From Streptomyces sp. 6-11-2 (GTDB lineage: Bacteria > Actinomycetota > Actinomycetes > Streptomycetales > Streptomycetaceae): a DNA stretch of 64,000 nucleotides. The position numbers and the translations under genes were made by a program. Each line of letters begins with the position of its first letter. Positions within the stretch are counted from its first letter, which is position 1. The stretch covers positions 186,001 to 250,000 of the forward strand of contig NZ_BJOR01000002.1 of the NCBI RefSeq assembly GCF_006540305.1. The letters run 5' to 3'. Below, in pieces: positions 1 to 7,476 of this stretch. A model generated the notes under the pieces. That model worked only from the letters and a program-made list of their open reading frames with translations, did no database searches and was not told the DNA's origin.

Positions 1-32
1 GCATGGGATGACCGGCGAGGGGGATCGTCTGT

Positions 33-707
33 ATGGTCGGGGCCATGGCCGCCGATGACGACGCTCTTCTCGCGGAACAGATGGCCTATTACAGGGCCGG
101 TGCGTCTCAGTACGACAGGCCCTATGCGGAACGCGAGGAACTGCGGGAGTTGCTGTCCGCCGCCGATGGGCTCCCGATTGCCGGAGACGTGCTGGAACTG
201 GCTTGCGGAACGGGCCAGTGGACCTCGGTGCTCGCAGCACGGGCGCGGTCGGTGACGGCTGTCGACGCGGCGGCCGAGGTATTGGCCATCGCCCGGACAC
301 GAGCCGCGTCCGGCAACATCCGGTTCGTTCGGGCCGATCTGTTCGCATGGCAGCCGCCGCGACGCTACGACACGGTGTTCTTCGCCTTCTGGTTGTCCCA
401 TGTCCCGCCGACGCGGTTGCCCGACTTCTGGAACTTCGTCGCGGCCGCGCTCGTGCCGGGCGGCAGAGCGATCTTCATCGACGACGGCCCGGCTGGGGCT
501 GCGGAGGAGGAGGTCCTCGCGGATCACCCGGTCCCCGCGGCGATGCGCCGGCTCGACGACGGGAGCAGGTACCGCGTCGTGAAGGTGTTCCACGACGCCC
601 GAACCCTCAAGGACGACCTCATCGCGCTGGGATGGTCGGTTCGCATCCGGACCGTCGCCGCGCATTTCATCGGGATCGCGGAACCGCCGGCCGCCAAGCC
701 GTCGTGA
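33..707 (+). CDS. class I SAM-dependent methyltransferase
   Basis: A 224-residue soluble protein with a class I methyltransferase fold. Motif I is seen as VLELACGTGQW near residues 53-63, the acidic end of strand beta2 in VTAVDAAAE, and the motif II/III region in the FVRADLFAW and AIFIDDGP segments. It should transfer methyl from S-adenosylmethionine; the acceptor cannot be read from the sequence. A GAGGGGGA stretch lies about 8 bases before the chosen ATG, and an internal ATG at position 45 is a possible alternative. The gene stands alone, with the DevR-like boxes of the stress island directly downstream. Confidence 0.85.
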   Translation: MVGAMAADDDALLAEQMAYYRAGASQYDRPYAEREELRELLSAADGLPIAGDVLELACGTGQWTSVLAARARSVTAVDAAAEVLAIARTRAASGNIRFVRADLFAWQPPRRYDTVFFAFWLSHVPPTRLPDFWNFVAAALVPGGRAIFIDDGPAGAAEEEVLADHPVPAAMRRLDDGSRYRVVKVFHDARTLKDDLIALGWSVRIRTVAAHFIGIAEPPAAKPS

Positions 708-719
708 CCAAATGGTCCC
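706..719. promoter_or_regulatory. DevR/OsdR-like box 1
   Basis: Reads GACCAAATGGTCCC, on the other strand GGGACCATTTGGTC, with the perfect dyad GACCA-AA-TGGTC. This resembles the GGGACC-N-GGTCCC type site bound by DevR/OsdR dormancy regulators of actinomycetes. It overlaps the stop codon of the upstream methyltransferase and lies about 165 bases before doxX. Site identity is inferred by eye. Confidence 0.4.
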
Positions 720-764
720 ACGCGGGCCTTTGGTGACGTGCTCGACCAACTGGCCCTGCAGGAA

Positions 765-778
765 GGGACCTTCAGCCC
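765..778. promoter_or_regulatory. DevR/OsdR-like box 2
   Basis: Reads GGGACCTTCAGCCC, close to the DosR/DevR consensus core GGGACTWWAGTCCC. It is centred about 106 bases before the DoxX start and 59 bases after box 1. Two such boxes ahead of a membrane oxidoreductase-like gene and universal stress proteins fit a hypoxia or redox dormancy regulon. No DevR-type regulator gene is in the window. Confidence 0.45.
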
Positions 779-877
779 AACTGTCGTGGCCTTTCGGCAT
801 CCGGCGGCGCGCGGCGTCCGCGGCAAGAGTGAGGAGCGTAAGGACAAGGACCGGACACTCGCGAAGGGATCACTGCC

Positions 878-1504
878 ATGGCCGTGGACGAGCACCCGCA
901 CCGGAGCCCGGGCATCCATCTGCCGGCCTTCCGCCGCAACCGGACCGCCCCCGCGTCCGCCGCGTCGGCACAGCTCGACACGCACACCGCCGCTCAGGCG
1001 TACGCCCTCGCATCCCTGCGCATCCTGACCGGTTTCGTCTTCCTGTGGGCGTTCCTCGACAAGGTCTTCGGCCTCGGTTACGCGACCGCGTCCGGCAAGG
1101 GCTGGATCGACGGCGGATCGCCGACGAAGGGCTTCCTCAGCTCCGTCGCCGTCGGGCCGATGGAGTCGACGTTCCACTCGTGGGCCGGCCAGGCGTGGGC
1201 GGACTGGCTGTTCATGCTGGGCCTGCTCGCCATCGGCGTGGCCGTCATGACCGGTGTGGCGCTGCGGCCGGCCGCCGTGGCGGGCACGGCGATGATGGCG
1301 CTGATGTGGATCGCCGAGTGGCCACCGGCCAGGCATCTGTCGAACGGAGCCCCGAGCATGTCGACGAACCCGTTCGCCGACTACCACCTGATCTACGCCG
1401 TTGCCCTGGTCGCCGTGGCGGCAGCGGGCGCGGGCGCCACTTGGGGCCTGGGCCGACTGTGGGCGCGGCTGCCGATCGTCCGCGATCACACCTGGCTGCG
1501 CTGA
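878..1504 (+). CDS. DoxX family membrane protein
   Basis: A 208-residue integral membrane protein with a charged N-terminal region and about four hydrophobic segments. The first contains LRILTGFVFLWAFLDKVFG, the usual opening of DoxX-type proteins; later ones contain WLFMLGLLAIGVAVMTGVAL and LIYAVALVAVAAAGAGA. The DoxX family includes the membrane subunit of thiosulfate:quinone oxidoreductase and many proteins of unproven redox role. Two DevR-like boxes precede it and a universal stress protein gene follows, which suggests a dormancy or low-oxygen function. The substrate is not identifiable. Confidence 0.8.
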   Translation: MAVDEHPHRSPGIHLPAFRRNRTAPASAASAQLDTHTAAQAYALASLRILTGFVFLWAFLDKVFGLGYATASGKGWIDGGSPTKGFLSSVAVGPMESTFHSWAGQAWADWLFMLGLLAIGVAVMTGVALRPAAVAGTAMMALMWIAEWPPARHLSNGAPSMSTNPFADYHLIYAVALVAVAAAGAGATWGLGRLWARLPIVRDHTWLR

Positions 1505-1651
1505 AACCCCCACAACGCGACCACCCCACAGCGCGACGGTCCGCAACGCGCCGGCCCTCGCGCCAAGCCCCGCACCGAGCGTCGGCTCCGCTGAAGGACC
1601 GCGGCCCCATGCCTCGCAGAACTCCCTGAACGACACTGGAAGGTGGAGATC

Positions 1652-2572
1652 ATGCCCCGCACCATCACCGTAGGTCTCGACGGCTCGCCCGAGAGCCGCG
1701 CCGCCGCCGAGTGGGCGGCCCGTGAGGCGCAACTGCGTGGACTGCCGGTGAAGCTCCTCCAGGTCTGGGAGCCGGTGCCGGAGCCCATGGCCCTGGCGCA
1801 ACTGCTGGGCGCCGACACCCACCAGCACTGGACCGAGAGGGTGCTGCGCGAGGCCGCCGAAGAACTCCGGTCGCGCCATCCCGGCGTCGAGGTGACCACG
1901 GCACACGTCACAGGAAAGCCCGCCGAGGCCCTCGCCCGCGCGGCGCGGGACGCCGAACTGCTCGTCCTCGGCTCGCGCGGCCTCGGCGGGATCCGCGGCT
2001 TCCTGGTCGGCTCGGTCGGGCTCGCGGCGGTGGCGTCCACCGAGCGGCCCGTCGTCCTGGTCCGCGCCGGCGAGCAGACCACCGGCGAGCGGACCACCGC
2101 CGAGCCCGACACGGACGACGTCGGCAAGCCGTCCACCGCGGCCGCCGTCCGCCCCGTCGTCCTCGGGCTCGACGCCGCCGGCCCCGACGAGGCGCTGCTC
2201 GCGTTCGCCTTCGACGCCGCCGCGCGCCGGAACGTGCCGCTGCGCGTCGTGCACGGCTGGAACCCGCCGCCCTACTACGCCTACGGCATGGGCCTGGAAC
2301 CCGCGGTCGAGCGGGAGATGGCGAAGGCCGACGCCGCCGCCGTGACCGAGGTGCTGCGACCCTGGCGGCAGAAGTTTCCCGGTGTGGAGGTCGTCGAGCA
2401 GCCCCACTTCGGCAGCCCGTCGCTCCTCCTGATCGAGGCCTCCCACGAGGCATCCCTGGTCGTCGTCGGCCGGCGTATCCGCCGGGCCACCTTCGGCGCC
2501 CGCCTCGGCCCCGTGACCCACGCGGTCCTGCACCACGCCGCCGCCCCCGTCGCCGTGGTCGCCCACGACTGA
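1652..2572 (+). CDS. tandem-domain universal stress protein
   Basis: A 306-residue protein with two UspA folds in tandem. Domain 1 starts TITVGLDGSPESRAAAEWAA and carries the nucleotide-binding signature GSRGLGGIRGFLVGSV; domain 2 starts PVVLGLDAAGPDE and ends with VVVGRRIRRA...GPVTHAVLHHAAAPVAVV. The G-2x-G-9x-G(S/T) pattern in domain 1 is of the ATP-binding kind. A GGAAGGTGGAG sequence sits just before ATG 1652, which I prefer over the in-frame GTG at 1643. It is a paralogue of the gene at 5247 and of the broken copy at 4375-5058. Confidence 0.9.
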   Translation: MPRTITVGLDGSPESRAAAEWAAREAQLRGLPVKLLQVWEPVPEPMALAQLLGADTHQHWTERVLREAAEELRSRHPGVEVTTAHVTGKPAEALARAARDAELLVLGSRGLGGIRGFLVGSVGLAAVASTERPVVLVRAGEQTTGERTTAEPDTDDVGKPSTAAAVRPVVLGLDAAGPDEALLAFAFDAAARRNVPLRVVHGWNPPPYYAYGMGLEPAVEREMAKADAAAVTEVLRPWRQKFPGVEVVEQPHFGSPSLLLIEASHEASLVVVGRRIRRATFGARLGPVTHAVLHHAAAPVAVVAHD

Positions 2573-2593
2573 CGCTCACCTCGGCCGGCGTGG

Positions 2594-3127
2594 TCACACG
2601 CTTCCGGGTGCCTGCGGCATGCGAAGCACGCCCCGGGCGGCAATGGCCGCCCGGAGGCGCGCGGCCGTTTCGGCCGCCTCCTGCGGGGACACGGGCAGGA
2701 CCCCGTTCTCGGTCATCAGGGCATGGAACTGCTGCTGCTCGTAGGGGACACCGGCCGGCAGGGCGGCGATGTGCCAGTGGAGGTGGGCGTTGCCCCGCTG
2801 ACTGCCGAGGGAGTACAGGTACGTCCGCTCGGACCGGAAGACGCTCTCGACGGCCAGGGCGACCTCGCGGACGACCCGCATGAGCCGAAGGTAGGCCGCC
2901 TCGTCCAGGTCGCGGACGACGTGCTCGATGTGCGCCTTCGGCGCGACGAGCACCTTCCCCGGCACGGTGGGCCACCGGTCGAGGAACGCCACGTGGTCCC
3001 GGTCCTCGAAGACCGTCTCGTGCCCGTAGCCCGGATCCCCGGCCAGGAACGAGCAGACGAAGCACGGCCCGCTTCGCGCGCGGGCCGTGTAGGCCTCAAG
3101 GTACATGGATTGACGGTCAGTTGACAC
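2594..3127 (-). CDS. HIT family hydrolase
   Basis: A 177-residue histidine-triad protein. The diagnostic triad NAHLHWHIAAL is present, and the N-terminal half contains CFVC and the HIT core (VAFLDRWPTVPGKVLVAPK). HIT enzymes hydrolyse or transfer nucleoside phosphates through the central triad histidine. The GTG start at 3127 is chosen because GAGGAG lies five bases before it; a longer frame from 3217 would run into the divergent methyltransferase gene. It converges on the stress protein gene at 1652-2572. Confidence 0.88.
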   Translation of the reverse strand: MSTDRQSMYLEAYTARARSGPCFVCSFLAGDPGYGHETVFEDRDHVAFLDRWPTVPGKVLVAPKAHIEHVVRDLDEAAYLRLMRVVREVALAVESVFRSERTYLYSLGSQRGNAHLHWHIAALPAGVPYEQQQFHALMTENGVLPVSPQEAAETAARLRAAIAARGVLRMPQAPGSV

Positions 3128-3173
3128 CTGAACTCCTCTGTGTCGCGATATTCGTTCGCGGTGCATTGCGCTC

Positions 3174-3830
3174 ATGACTAGCGTCTCGTGCGTGGACGGC
3201 ACAGATCCCAAGGACATCGTCCGGCGCGGGTACGATGTTGTGTCTTTGCGTTACGACGAGGCGTACGGCGCCGAGACGAAGTACCACTCACTGCTCGTTG
3301 ACCTCTGCGGACGGGTGCCGACCGGTGGAACGGTGCTGGACGTGGGCTGCGGAAGCGGGGTGCCGGTCGCACGCACACTGGCTGCCGCCGGCTACCGGGT
3401 TACCGGAATCGACATCAGCGAGGTGCAGATCCGGCGAGCCCGGGAGCAGGTACCCCAGGCGGAGTTCATCCGTGCCGATGCCACGACTGCGTCCTTTGAC
3501 GCCGCGTCCTTCGACGCCGTCGTCTCCTTCTTCGCCCTGATCCACGTTCCGCTGACCGAGCAGCCACCCCTGCTTCGGAAGATCGCTGAGTGGCTGCGCC
3601 CGGGAGGTTGCTTCGTGGCCACCATGGGACACGGCGAATGGACCGGAACCGAGGAGAACTGGCTCGGGGGTGGTGCTCCGATGTGGTGGAGCCACGCGGA
3701 TGCTGCCACCAACCGTGAGTGGATCACGCAGGCCGGTCTGGTGGTCGAACACGAGGAGTTCATCCCGGAGGGCGATGGGGGGCACGCGTTGTTCCGGGCA
3801 TACCGTCCCTGGCAGTCAAAGGTGACCTAG
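3174..3830 (+). CDS. class I SAM-dependent methyltransferase
   Basis: A 218-residue protein with clear class I motifs: motif I VLDVGCGSGVPVA near residues 54-66, acidic loop VTGIDIS, then FIRADATTASF and LRPGGCFVATM. An N-terminal DIVRRGYDVVSLRYDEAYG segment is typical of UbiE/Coq5-like small-molecule methyltransferases. The acceptor is unknown. It is divergent from the HIT gene with 46 bases between starts. No strong ribosome site is visible before ATG 3174, so the start is less certain than the frame. Confidence 0.87.
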   Translation: MTSVSCVDGTDPKDIVRRGYDVVSLRYDEAYGAETKYHSLLVDLCGRVPTGGTVLDVGCGSGVPVARTLAAAGYRVTGIDISEVQIRRAREQVPQAEFIRADATTASFDAASFDAVVSFFALIHVPLTEQPPLLRKIAEWLRPGGCFVATMGHGEWTGTEENWLGGGAPMWWSHADAATNREWITQAGLVVEHEEFIPEGDGGHALFRAYRPWQSKVT

Positions 3831-3921
3831 CCACGGCCTGTCTGCGCCGCTGCCGATCACCTTCAGGCCGCTGAGGTGACAGCGTCTTCCCGTGTTGGAC
3901 GTATCGGTAGTCTGCGTCGTC

Positions 3922-4359
3922 ATGACGCGCGCGTGGATTCTGCCGATGTTGTCCTTGCTCTGCGGCTCAGTCGTTGCGACTGAGCTGACCCTCCAGGGGC
4001 GTCCTGGCGCAGCCGCAGCACTCCTGTTGGTGTTTGTGCTGCTCGCAGGCGTGAACTCGCCTCTGATCTTCCCACGGTCGATCGGTGCTCTGGAGGCACA
4101 GCAGCGCAGCGCGGTCGACGGTCGTCCGATCGTCTTCTGGCGGTCGGGTTGCACGTACTGTCTGCGCCTGCGCCTTCGGTTGGGCCGCAGCGCCCACCAG
4201 TTGTACTGGGTCGACATCTGGCGTGACCCGGCCGGAGCGGCAGCGGTGAGAGCGGCCAACGACGGCAATGAGACCGTGCCGACTGTCGTCGTGGCGGGCC
4301 GGCCGCACACCAATCCCGATCCTGAATGGGTGCGCCAACAGCTCTCCGCTTCCGCGTGA
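3922..4359 (+). CDS. membrane-anchored glutaredoxin/mycoredoxin-like protein
   Basis: A 145-residue protein with two N-terminal hydrophobic segments (residues about 4-20 and 30-47), then a small thioredoxin-fold domain. The redox motif is CTYC in IVFWRSGCTYCLRLR, followed by the cis-proline segment NETVPTVVVAGR, as in glutaredoxins and mycoredoxins. The catalytic domain should therefore be tethered to the membrane. ATG 3922 is preferred over the upstream in-frame GTG at 3892. It converges with the stress-protein pseudogene 15 bases downstream. Confidence 0.82.
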   Translation: MTRAWILPMLSLLCGSVVATELTLQGRPGAAAALLLVFVLLAGVNSPLIFPRSIGALEAQQRSAVDGRPIVFWRSGCTYCLRLRLRLGRSAHQLYWVDIWRDPAGAAAVRAANDGNETVPTVVVAGRPHTNPDPEWVRQQLSASA

Positions 4360-4374
4360 CCGGGCGCGACGATC

Positions 4375-5058
4375 TCACGGCACGACGGCGACCGGGCACA
4401 GGCTCTCGCACAGCAGGGCCTGTACGGCGTCCGGGCTCATACGGGCGCCGCGTCCCACGACGGCCAGCGCGGCGCCCTCAGCGTGATGGGCCAAGGCCTC
4501 GGTGGGGCTGAGCAGCAGGACGTCCTCGAGCACCGGTATCCGGGGGTACGTCAGCCGCCATGGCCGCAGCGTGTCGGCCAGGAGTCGTACCTCGTGGTCC
4601 TCCCAGGTGGCGCGGTCCTCCTCGGGAACGGTGAAGGGCAACTCGGCGGCACAGGCGGGCAGTTCCCAGGCGTGCACGGCGTGCAGCCGCACATCCCGTA
4701 GCCGGGCGGCATCGAAGGCGAAGCCGACGGACTGCTCCACCGGGTGACGGGCGTTCAGCCCAAGGGTGACGTGCGAGGGGTGGCGCACTGGAACCGCGAA
4801 GGGGGTGCGATCGTCCGGTACCAGCACCACCGGGCAGGCGGAGGCAGCCACGAGGGCGAGTTGTGCCGGGCCGGCGGTGTCGTCCTCCGCCGCGGACAGG
4901 CCCAGCACGAACATCGCCGCGGCGCTCGGGCCGTCGGGTGGTGAGCCGTACACCACCTCGAGCGGCAGACCGCGCAGCGACGCCTCGCACGGCGCTCAGT
5001 CGACGGCCGCACGATCGCGGCCCGTCCTGTTGGCGCAGGCGATGATGACACGGTTCAT
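4375..5058 (-). pseudogene. universal stress protein, nonsense-interrupted
   Basis: From ATG 5058 (preceded by GAGGCGG) the frame reads MNRVIIACANRTGRDRAAVD and then meets TGA at 4998-4996. The same frame continues as APCEASLRGLPLEVVYGS and stays open to 4375. In the intact paralogues the matching segment is VEWAAREAQLRGLP or VEWAAREAVRRDRP, so the TGA sits where a tryptophan (TGG) is expected. The first UspA domain also lacks most of its middle, including the G-2x-G loop. The second domain (VTLGLNARHPVEQSVGFAFDAARL to LCPVAVVP) looks complete. Restart at an internal GTG (4956) could give a shortened protein, but decay is the simpler reading. Confidence 0.75.
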
Positions 5059-5246
5059 GGTGATCCGCCTCTCGGGGGCAGGAGCAACCCGGCATCGCGC
5101 CTCCCCTCGTGCCGCCCCCTTCAGGTCCGGCGCAGGGGCCGAATGGGCCTGCGGGAGTCCTTGCGGCCCATATCCACCGAGTGATCGTGGGAAGACACTG
5201 ACAGTAACGAGCAGACCGAGCAGACCGAGTTCAGGAGGTGCGCACC

Positions 5247-6149
5247 ATGCTGTCGCCCGTCATCGTCGGAGTGGACGGATCTGCCGAGAGTCTGGCCGCC
5301 GTCGAGTGGGCCGCCCGTGAGGCGGTGCGTCGCGACCGACCGCTGCGAATGGTGCATGCCAGGAACTGGACCCGTAGGCAGACGGAGAGCGAACCCGCGA
5401 ACGCCGCGCAGCGGCAACAGGCGCGTCGCACCTTGCGGCAGGCCGAGGAGCACGTCCGTGGCTCCGTACCCGACGTGCGCCTCAGCGACGAGCAGGTCGA
5501 AGGCCCGGCGACCGCGGCCTTGCTGAAGGCCACCGAGCAGGCCGAACTGCTGGTGCTGGGCTCACGAGGCCTCAGCGGCTTCACGGGAGTCCTCGTCGGC
5601 TCGGTCGCCCAGGGGGTGGTCGCCACGGCCCCGGGCCCCGTGGTGCTCGTACGGGCGGGGGAGGAGGCCGAGGACGAGCACTTCCCGGCCGACGACGGCA
5701 GCCCGTCCACCGGCACCGGCTTCCGCGACGTGGTGCTCGGCATCGACCTCGCCGATGCCTGCGACGAGGTGATCGAGTTCGCGTTCGAGGCGGCCCGCCT
5801 CCGGCACGCCCGGCTGCGTGTCGTGTATGCCTGGCAGCCGCCTTCCGCGATCAGCCTCGGCCCGGGGGACATCGGTCTGATCAACGATCCCGCGCAGGCC
5901 GAGGAATGGCGGGACTTCCTGTCCGCGCTGCTGAGGGTGTGGCGTGACAAGTACCGCGACACCGAGGTCCTGGAGGCCGTTGTGGAGGGCAAGGCCTCCA
6001 CGGTGCTGGTGCGGGCCGCCTCCGCGGCCAGCCTCCTCGTCGTCGGCCGCCGTCTGTCCGAGCGGCCGACGGTTCCGCGCATCGGCCCCGTCACCCACGC
6101 CGCCGTCCATCATGTCCGTTGCCCGCTGGCCGTCGTACCCCACGAGTGA
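5247..6149 (+). CDS. tandem-domain universal stress protein
   Basis: A 300-residue protein with two UspA domains. Domain 1 begins SPVIVGVDGSAESLAAVEWAA and contains GSRGLSGFTGVLVGSVAQGV, the ATP-binding type loop; domain 2 begins DVVLGIDLADACDE and ends VTHAAVHHVRCPLAVVPHE. AGGAGG lies at 5233-5238, eight bases before ATG 5247. It is divergent from the broken copy at 4375-5058 across about 190 bases. It probably belongs to the same stress regulon as the gene at 1652, though no clear DevR box is visible just upstream. Confidence 0.9.
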   Translation: MLSPVIVGVDGSAESLAAVEWAAREAVRRDRPLRMVHARNWTRRQTESEPANAAQRQQARRTLRQAEEHVRGSVPDVRLSDEQVEGPATAALLKATEQAELLVLGSRGLSGFTGVLVGSVAQGVVATAPGPVVLVRAGEEAEDEHFPADDGSPSTGTGFRDVVLGIDLADACDEVIEFAFEAARLRHARLRVVYAWQPPSAISLGPGDIGLINDPAQAEEWRDFLSALLRVWRDKYRDTEVLEAVVEGKASTVLVRAASAASLLVVGRRLSERPTVPRIGPVTHAAVHHVRCPLAVVPHE

Positions 6150-6793
6150 GAACTGCCGCCGCCGGCGGTGGACGATCACCTTCGTCGCCCTGCCGGCCAC
6201 TCCGGAGGCGCTTGTGGCAGGCGCTGCCGACCCGCCGCCGGATCACCCACCTCGCACCGGGCCTTGGACGGCTCCGGCACCGACTCCGAGCAGTACGCCT
6301 TCCCGTCCGCCGAGGGCCACCGGCTGATCCGGGGTGGGGCCGGGAAGCCGGGGCGGGCTCCCGGACGTGTGCCGCCCGGCGGCGGCGCGGGAGGCGCGGC
6401 CCGCCGGGGTGAAGATCGCCGCAGGTGTCGCAATCCTCGGCGGACTCGGCGCCCTCGCCGCGTCGATCGCCGTCGCCGTCATCAAGTGACTCTGACGGGC
6501 CGGCGAGCCGGCGGGCCAGGCTCCGAGGGCGACGCTTCCGGCCAGCCGGGTGGCAAGACGCTTCCGACCAGCCGGGTGGTCCGCCCCGGGCCCTGCCCCG
6601 CATCCTCGACACCCGCGACCGGCGCCGTCACGACGTCGACGCGCTCCGTGACCACGAGTGACCACGAGTGGCCCCCGGCAGCCTTGCCGCCCCTTCGTCG
6701 TCTACAGTGCGGTAGACCGTCTACGAGGTTGTAGTCGGCCGTGGCAGATGCCGGGCCGACCACGAGGAAAAGGGCACCGGAGAACGGAGGAGC
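6150..6793. other. intergenic region with weak gene remnants
   Basis: About 640 bases between a stress protein and a response regulator with no convincing full gene. The only protein-like stretch is a GTG-started 26-codon frame at 6409-6489 (VKIAAGVAILGGLGALAASIAVAVIK), a single hydrophobic helix without a strong ribosome site. It could be a tiny membrane peptide or the 3' end of a lost gene. The right end holds the dyads described at 6700-6736. Confidence 0.35.
6700..6736. promoter_or_regulatory. two tandem dyads, probable operator
   Basis: GTCTAC-N6-GTAGAC at 6700-6717 is followed by GTCTAC-N6-GTAGTC at 6719-6736, a 19-bp repeat of the same dyad. It ends 58 bases before the response regulator start, a position suited to transcriptional control of the two-component operon. 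The binding protein is unknown; no BlaI/CopY-type or other obvious candidate lies next to it. Confidence 0.55.
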
Positions 6794-7456
6794 ATGCGCC
6801 GCAAGATCCTGGTCGTCGAAGACGATCACGCCCTGCGCGACGTCCTGCGCCGCAGCCTGTCCGACGAGGACTTCGACCCCGTCTGCGCCGCCGACGGCGC
6901 CACCGCCCTGCGCCTGGTCTCGGAGGACGTCTGCGCCGCCGTCCTCGACATCGGGCTGCCCGACGCCGACGGCCGGGACGTGTGCCAGGCGATGCGCGCC
7001 AACGGGTTCCGCGCCCCGATCGTCTTCCTCACCGCCCGCCACCAGCTCACCGACCGGCTGGCCGGGTTCTCCGCCGGAGGCGACGACTACCTGCCCAAAC
7101 CCTTCCACCTCGCCGAGCTCGTGGCCCGGCTGCGCGCGGCCCTCAAACGCGCCGGGCCGCCGCCCCCCGCCACGGCCGGAGAGCTGGTCCTGGACGCGGT
7201 CGAGCACAGCGTGACCGTGCGCGGCGCCGACGTCGCCATGTCCCCGACCGAGTTCCGCCTGCTGGCCGCCCTGGTCGCCGCGGGCGGAAGCATCGTCCGC
7301 CGTCGTGACCTGGTCCGGGCGGCCTGGCCGGCGGGCGCACAGGTCAGCGACAACACCCTGGACCAGTACCTGACCCGGTTGCGGCGCAAGCTGCGGACGG
7401 CCGGCAGCGGCCTGACCATCGGCACGGCCCGCGGGATCGGACACCGGCTGTCATGA
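6794..7456 (+). CDS. OmpR-family response regulator
   Basis: A 220-residue regulator: receiver domain (residues about 4-115) and winged-helix OmpR DNA-binding domain (about 128-218). The receiver has acidic pair D10/D11, phosphoacceptor D52 in AVLDIGLPD, T80 in IVFLTAR, and K102 in YLPKPF. The effector domain shows MSPTEFRLLAALV and the recognition-helix region NTLDQYLTRLRRKL. The partner histidine kinase follows directly. The stop codon lies inside a 17-bp tandem duplication that also contains the kinase start. The neighbouring minus-strand COG4705 genes are possible targets. Confidence 0.92.
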   Translation: MRRKILVVEDDHALRDVLRRSLSDEDFDPVCAADGATALRLVSEDVCAAVLDIGLPDADGRDVCQAMRANGFRAPIVFLTARHQLTDRLAGFSAGGDDYLPKPFHLAELVARLRAALKRAGPPPPATAGELVLDAVEHSVTVRGADVAMSPTEFRLLAALVAAGGSIVRRRDLVRAAWPAGAQVSDNTLDQYLTRLRRKLRTAGSGLTIGTARGIGHRLS

Positions 7457-7476
7457 AACACCGGCTGTCATGAAAC
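7441..7476 (+). repeat. 17-bp tandem duplication at a stop/start junction
   Basis: CACCGGCTGTCATGAAA occurs at 7442-7458 and again at 7459-7475. Each copy carries TCATGA. In the first, TGA 7454-7456 ends the response regulator and overlaps ATG 7453. In the second, ATG 7470 starts the kinase and overlaps a TGA that closes a six-codon mini-frame (MKHRLS) opened at 7453. The ancestral arrangement was probably a single ATGA overlap. Confidence 0.9.

Noticed and set aside
524..2566. Long minus-strand open frame of about 680 codons opposite the DoxX and stress-protein genes
   Set aside because: Glycine/arginine/glutamine-rich composition without domains; it is an antisense shadow caused by high third-position GC.
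4996..4998. Selenocysteine or reassigned TGA as explanation for the in-frame stops (also 25222-25224)
   Set aside because: Many normal genes here end in TGA, no SECIS-like element is visible, and the expected residue in both cases is Trp, which fits simple TGG-to-TGA mutation.
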